Shown here: in pieces, positions 1-7,334 of the stretch | Numbering within the stretch: the first letter of the stretch is position 1 | Layout of the letters: every line of letters begins with the position of its first letter | Assembly (NCBI RefSeq): GCF_938045775.1 | Contig: NZ_CALIBH010000067.1 | Coordinates: 1-20,091 of the forward strand | Reading direction: 5' to 3' | Source: an uncultured Campylobacter sp. | GTDB lineage: Bacteria; Campylobacterota; Campylobacteria; Campylobacterales; Campylobacteraceae | Length of the DNA stretch: 20,091 bases | The notes under the pieces: model-generated | Seen by the model: only the letters and a program-made list of their open reading frames with translations | What the model was told of the DNA's origin: nothing | The model's database searches: none | Program-made: the position numbers and the translations under genes

Positions 1-202
1 AAATTTCACGACTATGCCGTCCTTCTTAATTTAAATTTTAAAATCATATAATCTCACTAAATGCTTCGCAGAAGTTAATCAAGCGGCTTTAAATTTATGC
101 CGTTAAATTCCAAAATACTCACAATTGGGTAAGCGGTGACTAGTGATATATTGTGAAAACTACGCCTAGCAAAAGCACTCACTTTATAGCTTTGCCACAT
201 AA

Positions 203-772
203 TTAAGGTCGTGCGGCATCGCGTAGAAGCCTTTGCGCCGCAGACTCTTTAGGTCGGAACGATTTTAGTGATTCGGACGCTTCACATAAATGATTTACGA
301 TATCTCCTACTTTTTCGTCCGTCGTACCAAGACGCGCCCAGTCGCCGAGTCTGCAGGCTTTTTCGTAATAGAGTGCCGCCTCCTGCATTTCTTCTATGCC
401 GATTTGATACTCTGCATACAATCCGCAAGCCTCCCATTCTCCGCCTATGCCATCGCAGCTCTTTTTATAAAGCTGCGCGGCTTGCGCCATATTTTGTTTG
501 GTGCCCTTTCCCTCTTGATACATCATACCAAGTTGCAAGCAACTTGCTTTATGCTTGCCTGTGCAAGCTTTGCCTAGGAATTCTGCAGCTTTGCCTAGAT
601 AAATCTCAGGCGTCAGATTATCTGATCGCTCAGCTTCTTTCAGATACGATGCGGCAGCAGAGACGCAGGAATCAGTGCGTCCTGCTTCGCAGACGATTTC
701 ATCTATTTTAGTTCCCAAACCGCCGAACGCTGCATAGCCCAACAGCACTAAAGCTAAAATCATCTTTTTCAT
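203..772 (-). CDS. Secreted cysteine-rich Sel1-repeat (Hcp-like) protein
   Basis: A 189-residue protein with an N-terminal hydrophobic signal (MKKMILALVLLGYAAFGG), so probably periplasmic or secreted. Sel1/TPR-like helical repeats follow, clearest at about residues 60-140 (AAEFLGKAC, LGMMYQEGKGTKQN, AAQLYKKSC, AALYYEKAC). Eight cysteines sit at 28, 36, 70, 78, 106, 116, 140 and 163. They fall into spaced pairs as in Helicobacter cysteine-rich proteins (Hcp), where each repeat is closed by one disulfide. Family knowledge: Hcp proteins are secreted Sel1-like solenoids; the role of this one is unknown. The start is supported by GAGGAG shortly upstream of the ATG. It lies 30 bases after the larger Sel1 gene on the same strand, and the two share almost the same signal-peptide DNA, so they are probably a duplicated pair in one operon. 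Confidence 0.88.
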   Translation of the reverse strand: MKKMILALVLLGYAAFGGLGTKIDEIVCEAGRTDSCVSAAASYLKEAERSDNLTPEIYLGKAAEFLGKACTGKHKASCLQLGMMYQEGKGTKQNMAQAAQLYKKSCDGIGGEWEACGLYAEYQIGIEEMQEAALYYEKACRLGDWARLGTTDEKVGDIVNHLCEASESLKSFRPKESAAQRLLRDAARP

Positions 773-802
773 TACAACTCCTCATATAAATTTAAAATCA
801 CC

Positions 803-1702
803 TCAGCGGGCGGCTTTTTCGCAAGATTTTTGCAGTATCTTGTTGGAATCGACACTTATGATTTTTTTGCCCAATTTGCACGCCTTGTCGTAGTATCTCA
901 TCGCCGCTCTTTGATCGTCGCTCTCTATATTAGAGGCGTATATCGCGCAAGATACCCAGTTCCCCTCAGAATCGCAAGATATTCTATACTCTTCGGCGAT
1001 TTTCGCTTTAATTACGTCCTGCATAGCCCTTAAATTTTGCGCTTCAAGCTCGGCGGATCTGCTGCAATATCGCTTTACCGCATCGTTAAATCTAGGACTA
1101 TTTTGTAATGCGAGATCCGAGTTATTTTTGCCGAACTCGCAGGCTTTTTTATAGTATTTCGCTGCTTCTTTACTATCCTTTCTTTCCATAAGAGTAGCAA
1201 ATACACCGCAAGCAAATATATCACCCTTGTTATCGCAATCTTTCTTATATTGCGCAGACGCATTTGTTATATCTGCAGCATCGCCTCTCATAATAGCCGC
1301 CATAGTGCAGCCGCTTTCATAGCCCGTATCGCATGCCCTTTCAAAGAACTCAAGAGCCTTTTTATCGTCTTTTGCTACCGCTTTTCCTTCATGATAAAAC
1401 CCTCCTAACCCGAAACAACTAAGAGCATGGCCGCCGTTGCACGCTTTTTTATAAAATTTAAAGGCTTTTTGTAAATCTTGCTTTACGCCGAGATCGCCTA
1501 ATTCAGGGATATTTTCATATGCCGCGCCAACCATACCGCACGTCTCCTCATACTTCATGGTCGCGTTCTCATTCGCAAAACCCTTGCCATTTTCGCAAGC
1601 CTTTTCCATTTCGCTTATCACCTCCTCGGGCGTCGGTTCTTTCGCCTCCTCAGCAAACATAAATGAGCTTAAAAAAGCCAAAGCTAAAATGATTTTTTTC
1701 AT
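803..1702 (-). CDS. Secreted cysteine-rich Sel1-repeat (Hcp-like) protein, larger paralogue
   Basis: A 299-residue protein starting MKKIILALAFLSSFMFA, a clear signal peptide likely cut before EEAKEP. At least six Sel1-like repeats follow (for example KAFKFYKKACNGGHALSCFGLGG... near 80-100 and KALEFFERACDTGYESGC near 115-132). Fourteen cysteines form seven likely pairs: 36/55, 88/96, 124/132, 156/165, 188/213, 243/252 and 275/294. Several show the Cys-x7-Cys spacing of Hcp repeats. The stretch at 215-240 (ELEAQNLRAMQDVIKAKIAEEYR) is charged, helical and lacks cysteine, like a linker between two solenoid parts. The ATG has a strong AAGGAGGA Shine-Dalgarno. It is the first gene of a two-gene operon with the smaller paralogue. 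Such proteins need oxidative folding, so they are plausible clients of the Dsb enzymes in this window. Exact function unknown. Confidence 0.9.
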   Translation of the reverse strand: MKKIILALAFLSSFMFAEEAKEPTPEEVISEMEKACENGKGFANENATMKYEETCGMVGAAYENIPELGDLGVKQDLQKAFKFYKKACNGGHALSCFGLGGFYHEGKAVAKDDKKALEFFERACDTGYESGCTMAAIMRGDAADITNASAQYKKDCDNKGDIFACGVFATLMERKDSKEAAKYYKKACEFGKNNSDLALQNSPRFNDAVKRYCSRSAELEAQNLRAMQDVIKAKIAEEYRISCDSEGNWVSCAIYASNIESDDQRAAMRYYDKACKLGKKIISVDSNKILQKSCEKAAR

Positions 1703-1743
1703 TTCTTCCTCCTTAAAATTTTTCGTATTATTTCACTTTTCGT

Positions 1744-1773
1744 TGTCAGATACTGTCATTTAATGGCATTAAA
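1744..1773. promoter_or_regulatory. Candidate operator: TGTCA direct repeat plus a perfect 15-bp palindrome
   Basis: Positions 1744-1758 read TGTCAGATACTGTCA, a five-base direct repeat that is also an imperfect inverted repeat. Directly beside it, 1759-1773 read TTTAATGGCATTAAA, a perfect palindrome of 7+1+7. The pair lies 42-71 bases upstream of the larger Sel1 gene, where an operator or activator site would be expected. The regulator is not identified; this is inference from position and symmetry. Confidence 0.35.
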
Positions 1774-1913
1774 TTTTATTGCTCTATTTGTTTTTAAAAA
1801 TTTAGCCGAAAGTATACATCCTCCTTAATAAGCGCAAAAATATACGATTGCCATGTTTTACAGCCTGCGTACGGTAGTCGCATCAATATCTAATTTTCAA
1901 TCTATGACTTACT

Positions 1914-1937
1914 GGCGCTATGAAATTTTATAGCGCC
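1914..1937. repeat. Perfect hairpin GGCGCTAT / ATAGCGCC with an AAATTT core
   Basis: Eight-base arms GGCGCTAT (1914-1921) and ATAGCGCC (1930-1937) pair perfectly around an eight-base spacer containing AAATTT. No T-run follows on either strand, so a normal intrinsic terminator is unlikely. It could be a protein-binding site or the remains of a small repeat. Confidence 0.5.
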
Positions 1938-2163
1938 TAATACCGACGAGCTCTTGATATACTCAAAAATTCTAAAATTTTTTAAGAGTCGATGTGCAAA
2001 ATTTCAAAAATAAATTTTTAAAGTAAAATTATTTTAAAAACTTAATTTATAATTTAAGCTTTTATAAGCCACGAAATTTGAGCGCTCTTTTAAAAATAGA
2101 AAAATAAAATTTCGCTCTATAACTTAAAATTTCATTTTAAGACCGAAAATTCGCAATTTTTAA

Positions 2164-2172
2164 TGCTAAAAT
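2164..2172 (+). promoter_or_regulatory. Likely extended -10 promoter element for torA
   Basis: TGCTAAAAT is a TGn-extended -10 hexamer (TAAAAT), the form favoured in Campylobacter, where the -35 box is poorly conserved. It would start transcription near 2179 and leave a leader of about 33 bases carrying AAAGGAGAG before the ATG at 2213. Confidence 0.45.
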
Positions 2173-2212
2173 TCCATAAATCTTTCATTCATTTCACATT
2201 AAAGGAGAGAAA

Positions 2213-4720
2213 ATGAAAAGACGCGAATTTTTAAAAGGCGTTGCCGCGAGCGCAGCAGGTGTGGCGAGTGCGAACGCCACTAGCGTCATCAGCGACGATC
2301 TGATGAATAGCGAGGATGCGCCGATCACTGCCTCGCATTTCGGCGCGGTTAGGGCTCTTAGACGAAATGGCAAATTCGAAGGCGTTTTAAGCGAGAGTGA
2401 GCTCGATTTTTTTCCGGTCAGCCTTACTCAGGGGCTTGCGGCGCGCACATACGATGCTACGCGAATCGCGCGACCATGCGTGCGAAAAGGCTATCTAGAA
2501 AAAGGCTGGCAGAGCGACAAAAGCATGCGCGGCAAGGACGAGTGGATCGAGATTAGCTGGGATGAGGCGTATAAACTCGTAGCGGACGAGCTAAAGCGCG
2601 TGCTTAAAGAGCACGGCGCGAGCTCGATTTACGGCGGCAGCTACGGCTGGTACAGCGTCGGCAGCGTAAATAACCCACAAACCCTGCTCGGTCGCATGCT
2701 AAATATCATCGGCGGCTACACTACGAGAAAGCTTAACTATTCGTGCCACTGTATAAGCGCGATAACCCCGCACATCAGCGGAACGGACGAGGCCAACGCC
2801 CTGCAAACCGCGTGGCCTACGATCCTAAAGCATAGCGAAGCAGTGCTCATCTGGGGTGCCGATCCGATCAATACCAATCAGATCGCGTGGGCGGTGCCCG
2901 ATCACGAGAGCTATTTGTATTTCGCAAAGCTAAAAGAGCAGATGCAAAAGCGCGGCGTAAAGGTGATCACGATCGATCCCGTATATAACAACACCGCTAA
3001 ATTTTTAGGCTCTGAGCACATTTCGATCAACCCTACCACCGACGTTGCGATGATGATGGCGATATGTTATGAGATGATGGCGCAAGGGCTTGCGGATGAG
3101 AAATTTCTTAAAAAATACACTCACGGCGCGGAAGAATTTAAAGCCTATCTTAGAGGCGAAAGCGAAGATGGGCTCAAAAAAGACGCGGCGTGGGCGTCTA
3201 AAATTTGCGGCGTGAGCGAGGATGAGATCAAAGGCTTGGCTAAAATTTTAGGCAGCAAGCGCACTATGATAATGTGCGGCTGGGGTCCGCAGCGCGCTCA
3301 TCACGGCGAGCAGTTTCACTGGATGGCGACGGTGCTTGCCGCTTTCGTGGGCCAGATCGGGCTTGCGGGCGGCGGATACGGCTTTGGCTATCATTACAGC
3401 GACGGCGGCTGCCCTAGCCCCGCAGCTCCCGTAGGAAGCGCGCTAAGCCTCACAAGCGGCGCGGCGACTACTTCCTCGGCTTTCCCGGGCTTAGGCAGCA
3501 TGAGTATCGTGCCTGCCAGCGAGGGCGAGTGGAAAAACCGCGACAACATCGCAATCCCCGTCTCTCGCATCGTCGATTGCATCAACAATCCCGGCAAGGA
3601 GATAGATTTTAACTGCAAAAAGATAACCTACCCTAACATCAAGCTTGCTTACTGGGCGGGCGGTAACCCGTATCTGCACCACCCTGATACGAATTTACTC
3701 GCGCGCACGTTTGAAAAGCTCGACACCTTCATAGTCCAAGAGTGCTTCTGGACGGCGAGCGCGCGCATGGCCGATATCGTTCTGCCCGCTACCACCGAGC
3801 AGGAGCGCGACGACATAACCAAGTCGCATACTAATAAATTTATCATCGCTATGCATAAGATCGCCGAACCTTACGAGCAGGCGCAAAACGACTATAAAAT
3901 TTACTGCGAAATTCTAAAGCAGTTCGGCGAGAAGGAGTATATGGCGTTTAGCGAGGGCAAGAGCGAGATGGAGTGGATCAGGCAATTTTACGACGCTTCG
4001 AAGAAAAAAGCGGACGCGTCGAATATAAAGATGCCGGAATTTGAGGAGTTTTGGAAAAAGGGCTTCGTGAAATTTGAAATTCCAAAGCACGCCTATGAAT
4101 ACGTAGCGATGGAGGAATTTAGAAAAAATCCTATCATAAACCGCCTCGGAACGCCGTCGGGAAGGATCGAGGTCGTCTCGAAAAAGATCGCTAAAGCGGC
4201 GCTAGACGACTGCCCTGCGCATCCCACATGGATGGAGCCGATGGAGTGGCTGGGGAACGCGCAAAAGACGCAAAAGTATCCGCTAAATTTAATAACCCCG
4301 CATCCGAAATACCGCCTGCACGGGCAGCTAAACAACACTTGGCTACGAAGCCTAGAAGAAATCGGCGGTCGCGAGCCCGTGTGGATGCACCCAAAAGATG
4401 CCGAAGCAAGAGGGCTTAAAAACGGTGACGTAGTTAGGATTTTCAACGATCGCGGCGCCGCGCTTGCAGGGCTCATCGTCACCGAAAACGTAAAGCAAAG
4501 CGTCGTGAGGATGCAAGAGGGCGGCTGGTGGGATCCGCTCTTTAGCGCAAGCGGCGATATGTGCGTACACGGCAACGTAAACGTGCTGGTGCCAAACGAG
4601 CCCAGCTCGAAGCTTGCGTGCGGCAACCAAGCCACCGCGCTGGTGCAGATCGAGAAATTCCAGGGCGAGCTTCCGCCGCTTGCGGTATTTTCACAGCCGA
4701 AATTCGGCAAAAGGAGCTAG
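2213..4720 (+). CDS. torA: Periplasmic molybdopterin N-/S-oxide reductase (TorA / DMSO reductase family)
   Basis: An 835-residue Mo-bis-MGD enzyme that reduces trimethylamine N-oxide and/or sulfoxides as a terminal electron acceptor. The N-terminus MKRREFLKGVAASAAG is a twin-arginine signal, so it is exported folded. YGGSYGW (140-146), the metal-ligand loop with Ser177, AYWAGGNPYLHHPDTN, ECFWTASARMADIVLPATT and the C-terminal SHP-like loop ITPHPKYRLHGQLNNTW are all family blocks. Length matches TorA and Rhodobacter DMSO reductase (about 780-850). Alignment from memory is closest to DMSO reductase: the Tyr at 144 matches Tyr114 of the Rhodobacter enzyme, a residue reported missing in E. coli TorA. 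The ligand loop reads NYSCHC instead of the usual DYST(A/G)A. The Cj0264c-type gene of C. jejuni is likewise paired with a cytochrome and acts on both TMAO and DMSO. No torD-like chaperone gene is visible here. Start backed by AAAGGAGAG. Confidence 0.93.
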   Translation: MKRREFLKGVAASAAGVASANATSVISDDLMNSEDAPITASHFGAVRALRRNGKFEGVLSESELDFFPVSLTQGLAARTYDATRIARPCVRKGYLEKGWQSDKSMRGKDEWIEISWDEAYKLVADELKRVLKEHGASSIYGGSYGWYSVGSVNNPQTLLGRMLNIIGGYTTRKLNYSCHCISAITPHISGTDEANALQTAWPTILKHSEAVLIWGADPINTNQIAWAVPDHESYLYFAKLKEQMQKRGVKVITIDPVYNNTAKFLGSEHISINPTTDVAMMMAICYEMMAQGLADEKFLKKYTHGAEEFKAYLRGESEDGLKKDAAWASKICGVSEDEIKGLAKILGSKRTMIMCGWGPQRAHHGEQFHWMATVLAAFVGQIGLAGGGYGFGYHYSDGGCPSPAAPVGSALSLTSGAATTSSAFPGLGSMSIVPASEGEWKNRDNIAIPVSRIVDCINNPGKEIDFNCKKITYPNIKLAYWAGGNPYLHHPDTNLLARTFEKLDTFIVQECFWTASARMADIVLPATTEQERDDITKSHTNKFIIAMHKIAEPYEQAQNDYKIYCEILKQFGEKEYMAFSEGKSEMEWIRQFYDASKKKADASNIKMPEFEEFWKKGFVKFEIPKHAYEYVAMEEFRKNPIINRLGTPSGRIEVVSKKIAKAALDDCPAHPTWMEPMEWLGNAQKTQKYPLNLITPHPKYRLHGQLNNTWLRSLEEIGGREPVWMHPKDAEARGLKNGDVVRIFNDRGAALAGLIVTENVKQSVVRMQEGGWWDPLFSASGDMCVHGNVNVLVPNEPSSKLACGNQATALVQIEKFQGELPPLAVFSQPKFGKRS

Positions 4721-4722
4721 CG

Positions 4723-5424
4723 ATGAGGCAAAATTTTAAAATTTACGCGAGCGAGCGGGGTCAAATTTCATCGCCTCGCTCAGTTAGAATTTCATCGTCC
4801 GGCGCAGATAGAATTTCATGCGAAACGGATAAAATTTACGCACCCGAGCGAAGTAAAATTTTATCCAAAGCGCTAGCGGCGTTTTTACTCGCGGCAGCTT
4901 GCCATTTGGGCGCGGCGGATCTTTTCGTCGCGGCTCAAACCCCGCTTCTAAACAAAGCGGGCGGCAAGGAGATCGCCAAGCTGCACGTAGGCGCAAAGCT
5001 GCAAGTGCTAAAGGACGGCAAGGACTACGTGCAGGTGCGATACGCGGGCTTCGTGCCCGAGGGAAGCAACGTAAGTTACGCAAGGCTTGGGATTTTGGAG
5101 CAGGATTTGCAAGCGCAAAACGCAAAGAGCCTAAAGACGCTAAAGACCGTGAAGGACGACTACGATAACGAATGGGCGAACGTCACCATAGACGGCTACG
5201 TCGCGAAGCTTGCCGTGACGGACGATGCGGCTAAAATTTACGACGCGGGCGAAAATCTATTCAAAGAGCGCTGCGGCAGCTGTCACGCGCTACACGGATA
5301 CGACGAGTTCAACGTCAATGTTTGGCCCAGCGTGGTCGAGACGATGATACAAAACTCGGGGTTGCAGCCCGACGAATACGAGACGCTCGTGCGATTTTTG
5401 CAAAGCAAAGCGCCCGTGGAATGA
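4723..5424 (+). CDS. Mono-haem c-type cytochrome, electron donor to the N-/S-oxide reductase, with repeat-coded N-terminal extension
   Basis: A 233-residue exported cytochrome. The haem motif CGSCH is at residues 184-188, and Met208 (VETMIQ) is a plausible axial ligand. Residues about 70-165 form an SH3-like domain (LFVAAQTPLLNKAGGKEIAKL). The hydrophobic signal core (ALAAFLLAAACHLGAA) begins only near residue 50. It is preceded by about 47 residues made of 8-residue units, [KRQ]-I-[SY]-[SA]-x4, coded by a 24-nt tandem repeat. The start at 4723 lies two bases after the torA stop, with AAAAGGAG inside the end of torA, so translation is probably coupled. No other in-frame ATG lies nearer the signal core, and an upstream in-frame start at 4561 would lie deep inside torA. 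The context matches the torA-cytochrome pair of C. jejuni (Cj0264c/Cj0265c), where the cytochrome carries electrons from the quinone pool to the reductase. Confidence 0.88.
   Translation: MRQNFKIYASERGQISSPRSVRISSSGADRISCETDKIYAPERSKILSKALAAFLLAAACHLGAADLFVAAQTPLLNKAGGKEIAKLHVGAKLQVLKDGKDYVQVRYAGFVPEGSNVSYARLGILEQDLQAQNAKSLKTLKTVKDDYDNEWANVTIDGYVAKLAVTDDAAKIYDAGENLFKERCGSCHALHGYDEFNVNVWPSVVETMIQNSGLQPDEYETLVRFLQSKAPVE
4740..4861 (+). repeat. 24-nt in-frame tandem repeat with an AATTT anchor
   Basis: AATTT occurs at 4740, 4764, 4788, 4812, 4833 and 4857, so the spacing is 24, 24, 24, 21 and 24 bases, all multiples of three. Units look like AAAATTTACGCGAGCGAGCG or AGAATTTCATCGTCCGGCGC. They code for octapeptides K-I-Y-A-S-E-R-G, Q-I-S-S-P-R-S-V, R-I-S-S-S-G-A-D, R-I-S-C-E-T-D (seven residues) and K-I-Y-A-P-E-R-S. 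The repeat lies wholly within the cytochrome N-terminus. Confidence 0.85.
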
Positions 5425-6329
5425 AATTTAAAGCGCTTGCTATTTACACAGCGGGTGGAATTTATCACTTAAATCTCGCCCGCTAAGTAAACTTAGAATT
5501 TTAATACTCGAAGTGGAATTTAGTTTTAAAATTTACAAAGTAAAGCTCTGCCCAGGAAATTTCGGCTATGGAATTTTGCGCTAGCACCCTTTTGTGCGAG
5601 TAAGCTCATTCGCCACGGCGTAAATTTCGGCTATAGACTTATGCGCGGAATTCTGCTTGATTTCGCGCAGTAAAATTCTACCGCTACGCGATAAATAATA
5701 GAATTTTTCCACAATATTTGCTGTAAAATTTCACGCTCGGTGCGCATTTTGCCTATATCACAAAACGCAGCAGCCGCAAAATTTCACGCGATAGCTTTCC
5801 ACTGCAGATGGAATTTCACCGCGCAAATTTTAGATTTTTAAAGCGAAATTTCAAATAAAATTCGTGCCATAAACCCATCGCGTAAATTCTATACCGAAAA
5901 CCATAACTGCGTGACATCGATATGGATTTTAATATAAATTTTACTCATAAATTTTGAGATTATTTTATAAGTGCATGGCGCACGACTCGCAGGAATAAAA
6001 TTTTAAGCAGATTTTGTACGAAATTTCAAAATGCAGCTCAAACTCGCAAGCAGATAAATTCGCTGTAGCCTTGCGTTTAGAATTCAGCGCTAGTGATAAA
6101 TTTCGCATCTTTACGTCGGTGCAAATTTTAAAATTTTATGCAGGAGATAAAATTATAAGCCCGCGCAATGCATGAATTCTAAAATTCCATGCCCCACACG
6201 ACACATAAATTTTGAAATTTTAAAATTTCACGCCGCAGATAAAATTTAGGAATTTCCTTTTGCGGTAAAATTTTAAAGTTCTGCCACAAATCCTCTGTCC
6301 GCGCGGCGAGTTCCAAATCCGTCTAGAAC
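5425..6329. other. Gene-free 900-base stretch filled with degenerate AAATTT words
   Basis: No open frame with coding character or ribosome site is seen on either strand. The region is packed with AAATTT, GAATTTCA and AAAATTTCACG words. The phrase AAATTTCGGCTATRG occurs twice, at 5557 and 5622, 65 bases apart. GCAGAT followed by an AATTT word recurs near 5805 and 6235. It could be a spacer of decayed repeats or an eroded gene. No transposase or RNA gene is recognisable. Confidence 0.6.
5450..5484 (+). terminator. Weak hairpin after the cytochrome gene
   Basis: AGCGGGTG (5450-5457) can pair with CGCCCGCT (5477-5484), including one G-U pair, around a 19-base loop. It sits 25 bases after the cytochrome stop, but no T-run follows. 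It may mark the transcript end; weak evidence. Confidence 0.3.
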
Positions 6330-7160
6330 TTAGATTTTCCTCACCAGCTCGGGGATTATCGCTTCGAAATTCACCCCCTCGTAGTCCTTGCGCTCCTCGT
6401 CGTTCATCGTCTCTTTGATCGTGCTGACGACGAAGTCCGCGGCGATGCGAACCGCCGTTTCTAGCGACTTGCCGCGCATTATCGCGCCGAAGGCTACGGC
6501 TGCGAAAATATCGCCGGTGCCGTTAAATTTAACCGGCAGCAGCTCGTGAAAATACTCATTCGTCCTACCCGTGCGCGCATCGTAGCTGAAAACCCCGCAC
6601 TGATCGGCGATGTAGCCGATGCCTTTTAAAATAACCTGCCTAGCGCCCAGCTCTCGAAGCCTTGCAAGCAGATCCATGATAAAATCCCTATCCGCCCCCT
6701 CTCGGTACGGCACGCCTGTAATCGCGCAGGCCTCGGTGATATTGGGCGTGATTACGTCGGCCTGAGCGCACAGAAGCGCCATCATACGGGCAAAATCCTC
6801 GTTAAAGCCAGGATAAAATACGCCGTTATCGCCCATACAAGGATCGACCAAAATAGTTTTGCCCGCGCCGCCGAAGCTCGCAAATAGCTCGCTCATAATC
6901 TCGATCTGCGCCGCCGAGCCCAAAAAGCCCGTGTAGATGCCGTCAAATACCACTCCGCGGTCTTTCCAGTGCGCCATAATTGCGCGTATTTGAGAGCTTA
7001 GATCGCAAAAGGTGTAGCCCGAAAAGCCCGTATGCATCGATAAAACCGCCGTAGGGATCACGCTTGTGCTCATCCCCATCGCGCTTAGTATCGGCAAGGC
7101 GACGGTCAGCGAAACCTTGCCCACGCAGGATATATCTTGAACGGTAAGAACTTTTTTCAT
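6330..7160 (-). CDS. pdxY: Pyridoxamine kinase (pyridoxal kinase family)
   Basis: A 276-residue ATP-dependent kinase of the ribokinase superfamily (Phos_pyr_kin type). It phosphorylates pyridoxamine, pyridoxal or pyridoxine in the vitamin B6 salvage pathway, in the cytosol. Visible family blocks: VLTVQDISCVGKVSLTVALPILSAMG at the start, VIPTAVLSMHTGFSGYTF, DGIYTGFLGS, ILVDPCMGDNG (103-113), DVITPNITEA (135-144) and the catalytic GTGD (214-217; Asp217 is the presumed base). Length is normal. I chose the ATG at 7160 rather than the GTG one codon earlier because AGGAAT lies at good spacing. The wording of the motifs looks closer to Firmicutes and Bacteroidetes pyridoxamine kinases than to anything I know from well-studied Campylobacter, which make B6 de novo with PdxA/PdxJ. 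Transfer is possible but unproven. The symbol is a best guess; pdxK would also be used. Confidence 0.88.
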   Translation of the reverse strand: MKKVLTVQDISCVGKVSLTVALPILSAMGMSTSVIPTAVLSMHTGFSGYTFCDLSSQIRAIMAHWKDRGVVFDGIYTGFLGSAAQIEIMSELFASFGGAGKTILVDPCMGDNGVFYPGFNEDFARMMALLCAQADVITPNITEACAITGVPYREGADRDFIMDLLARLRELGARQVILKGIGYIADQCGVFSYDARTGRTNEYFHELLPVKFNGTGDIFAAVAFGAIMRGKSLETAVRIAADFVVSTIKETMNDEERKDYEGVNFEAIIPELVRKI

Positions 7161-7251
7161 CACGATTCCTAAAATTTTTGGCTCTATTTTACCGCTATTT
7201 ATATTAAAAAGGCGAATTTAAATAAAATTTACTCTACGAATAGTCTAAATT

Positions 7252-7257
7252 TATAAT
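7252..7257 (+). promoter_or_regulatory. Candidate -10 box for the MenA-type gene
   Basis: TATAAT at 7252-7257, preceded by AAATT, is the best -10 match in the divergent region. It would give a leader of about 70 bases. A second candidate, TATAAA at 7311, lies very near the start codon. Choice uncertain. Confidence 0.35.
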
Positions 7258-7334
7258 ATTTTTGGCGTTTTTCCGCTAAATTTTAAGTTGGGTTTGCCGT
7301 AAATTCGGCGTATAAATTTAAAAAGGCAAAAAAA

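Larger units (their letters stand above)
1703..2212. other. Divergent intergenic region between the Sel1 operon and torA
   Basis: About 510 AT-rich bases without a supportable gene. It holds a 15-bp palindrome and TGTCA repeats near the Sel1 side, a GC-stemmed hairpin with an AAATTT core in the middle, and a likely extended -10 box on the torA side. These are listed separately. Confidence 0.6.

Noticed and set aside
268..711. 147-codon plus-strand frame opposite the smaller Sel1 gene
   Set aside because: Cys/Arg-rich antisense of a repeat protein; the minus-strand frame has a signal peptide and paired cysteines.
4093..4710. 205-codon open frame on the minus strand opposite torA
   Set aside because: It lies wholly inside torA, which has full-length family motifs. 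The peptide is low in normal protein character (Ser/Pro/Cys rich), and no ribosome site is seen.
4561..4722. Longer cytochrome start inside torA
   Set aside because: It would add 54 Arg-rich residues read out of frame through conserved torA sequence. The ATG at 4723 has a good ribosome site.
4740..6300. CRISPR-like array
   Set aside because: The repeats are short, degenerate and without unique spacers of constant length, and there are no cas genes in the window.
6521..6539. Near-palindrome GCCGTTAAATTTAACCGGC inside the pyridoxamine kinase gene
   Set aside because: It codes for the conserved VKFNGTGD active-site loop, so codon choice explains it without an operator.
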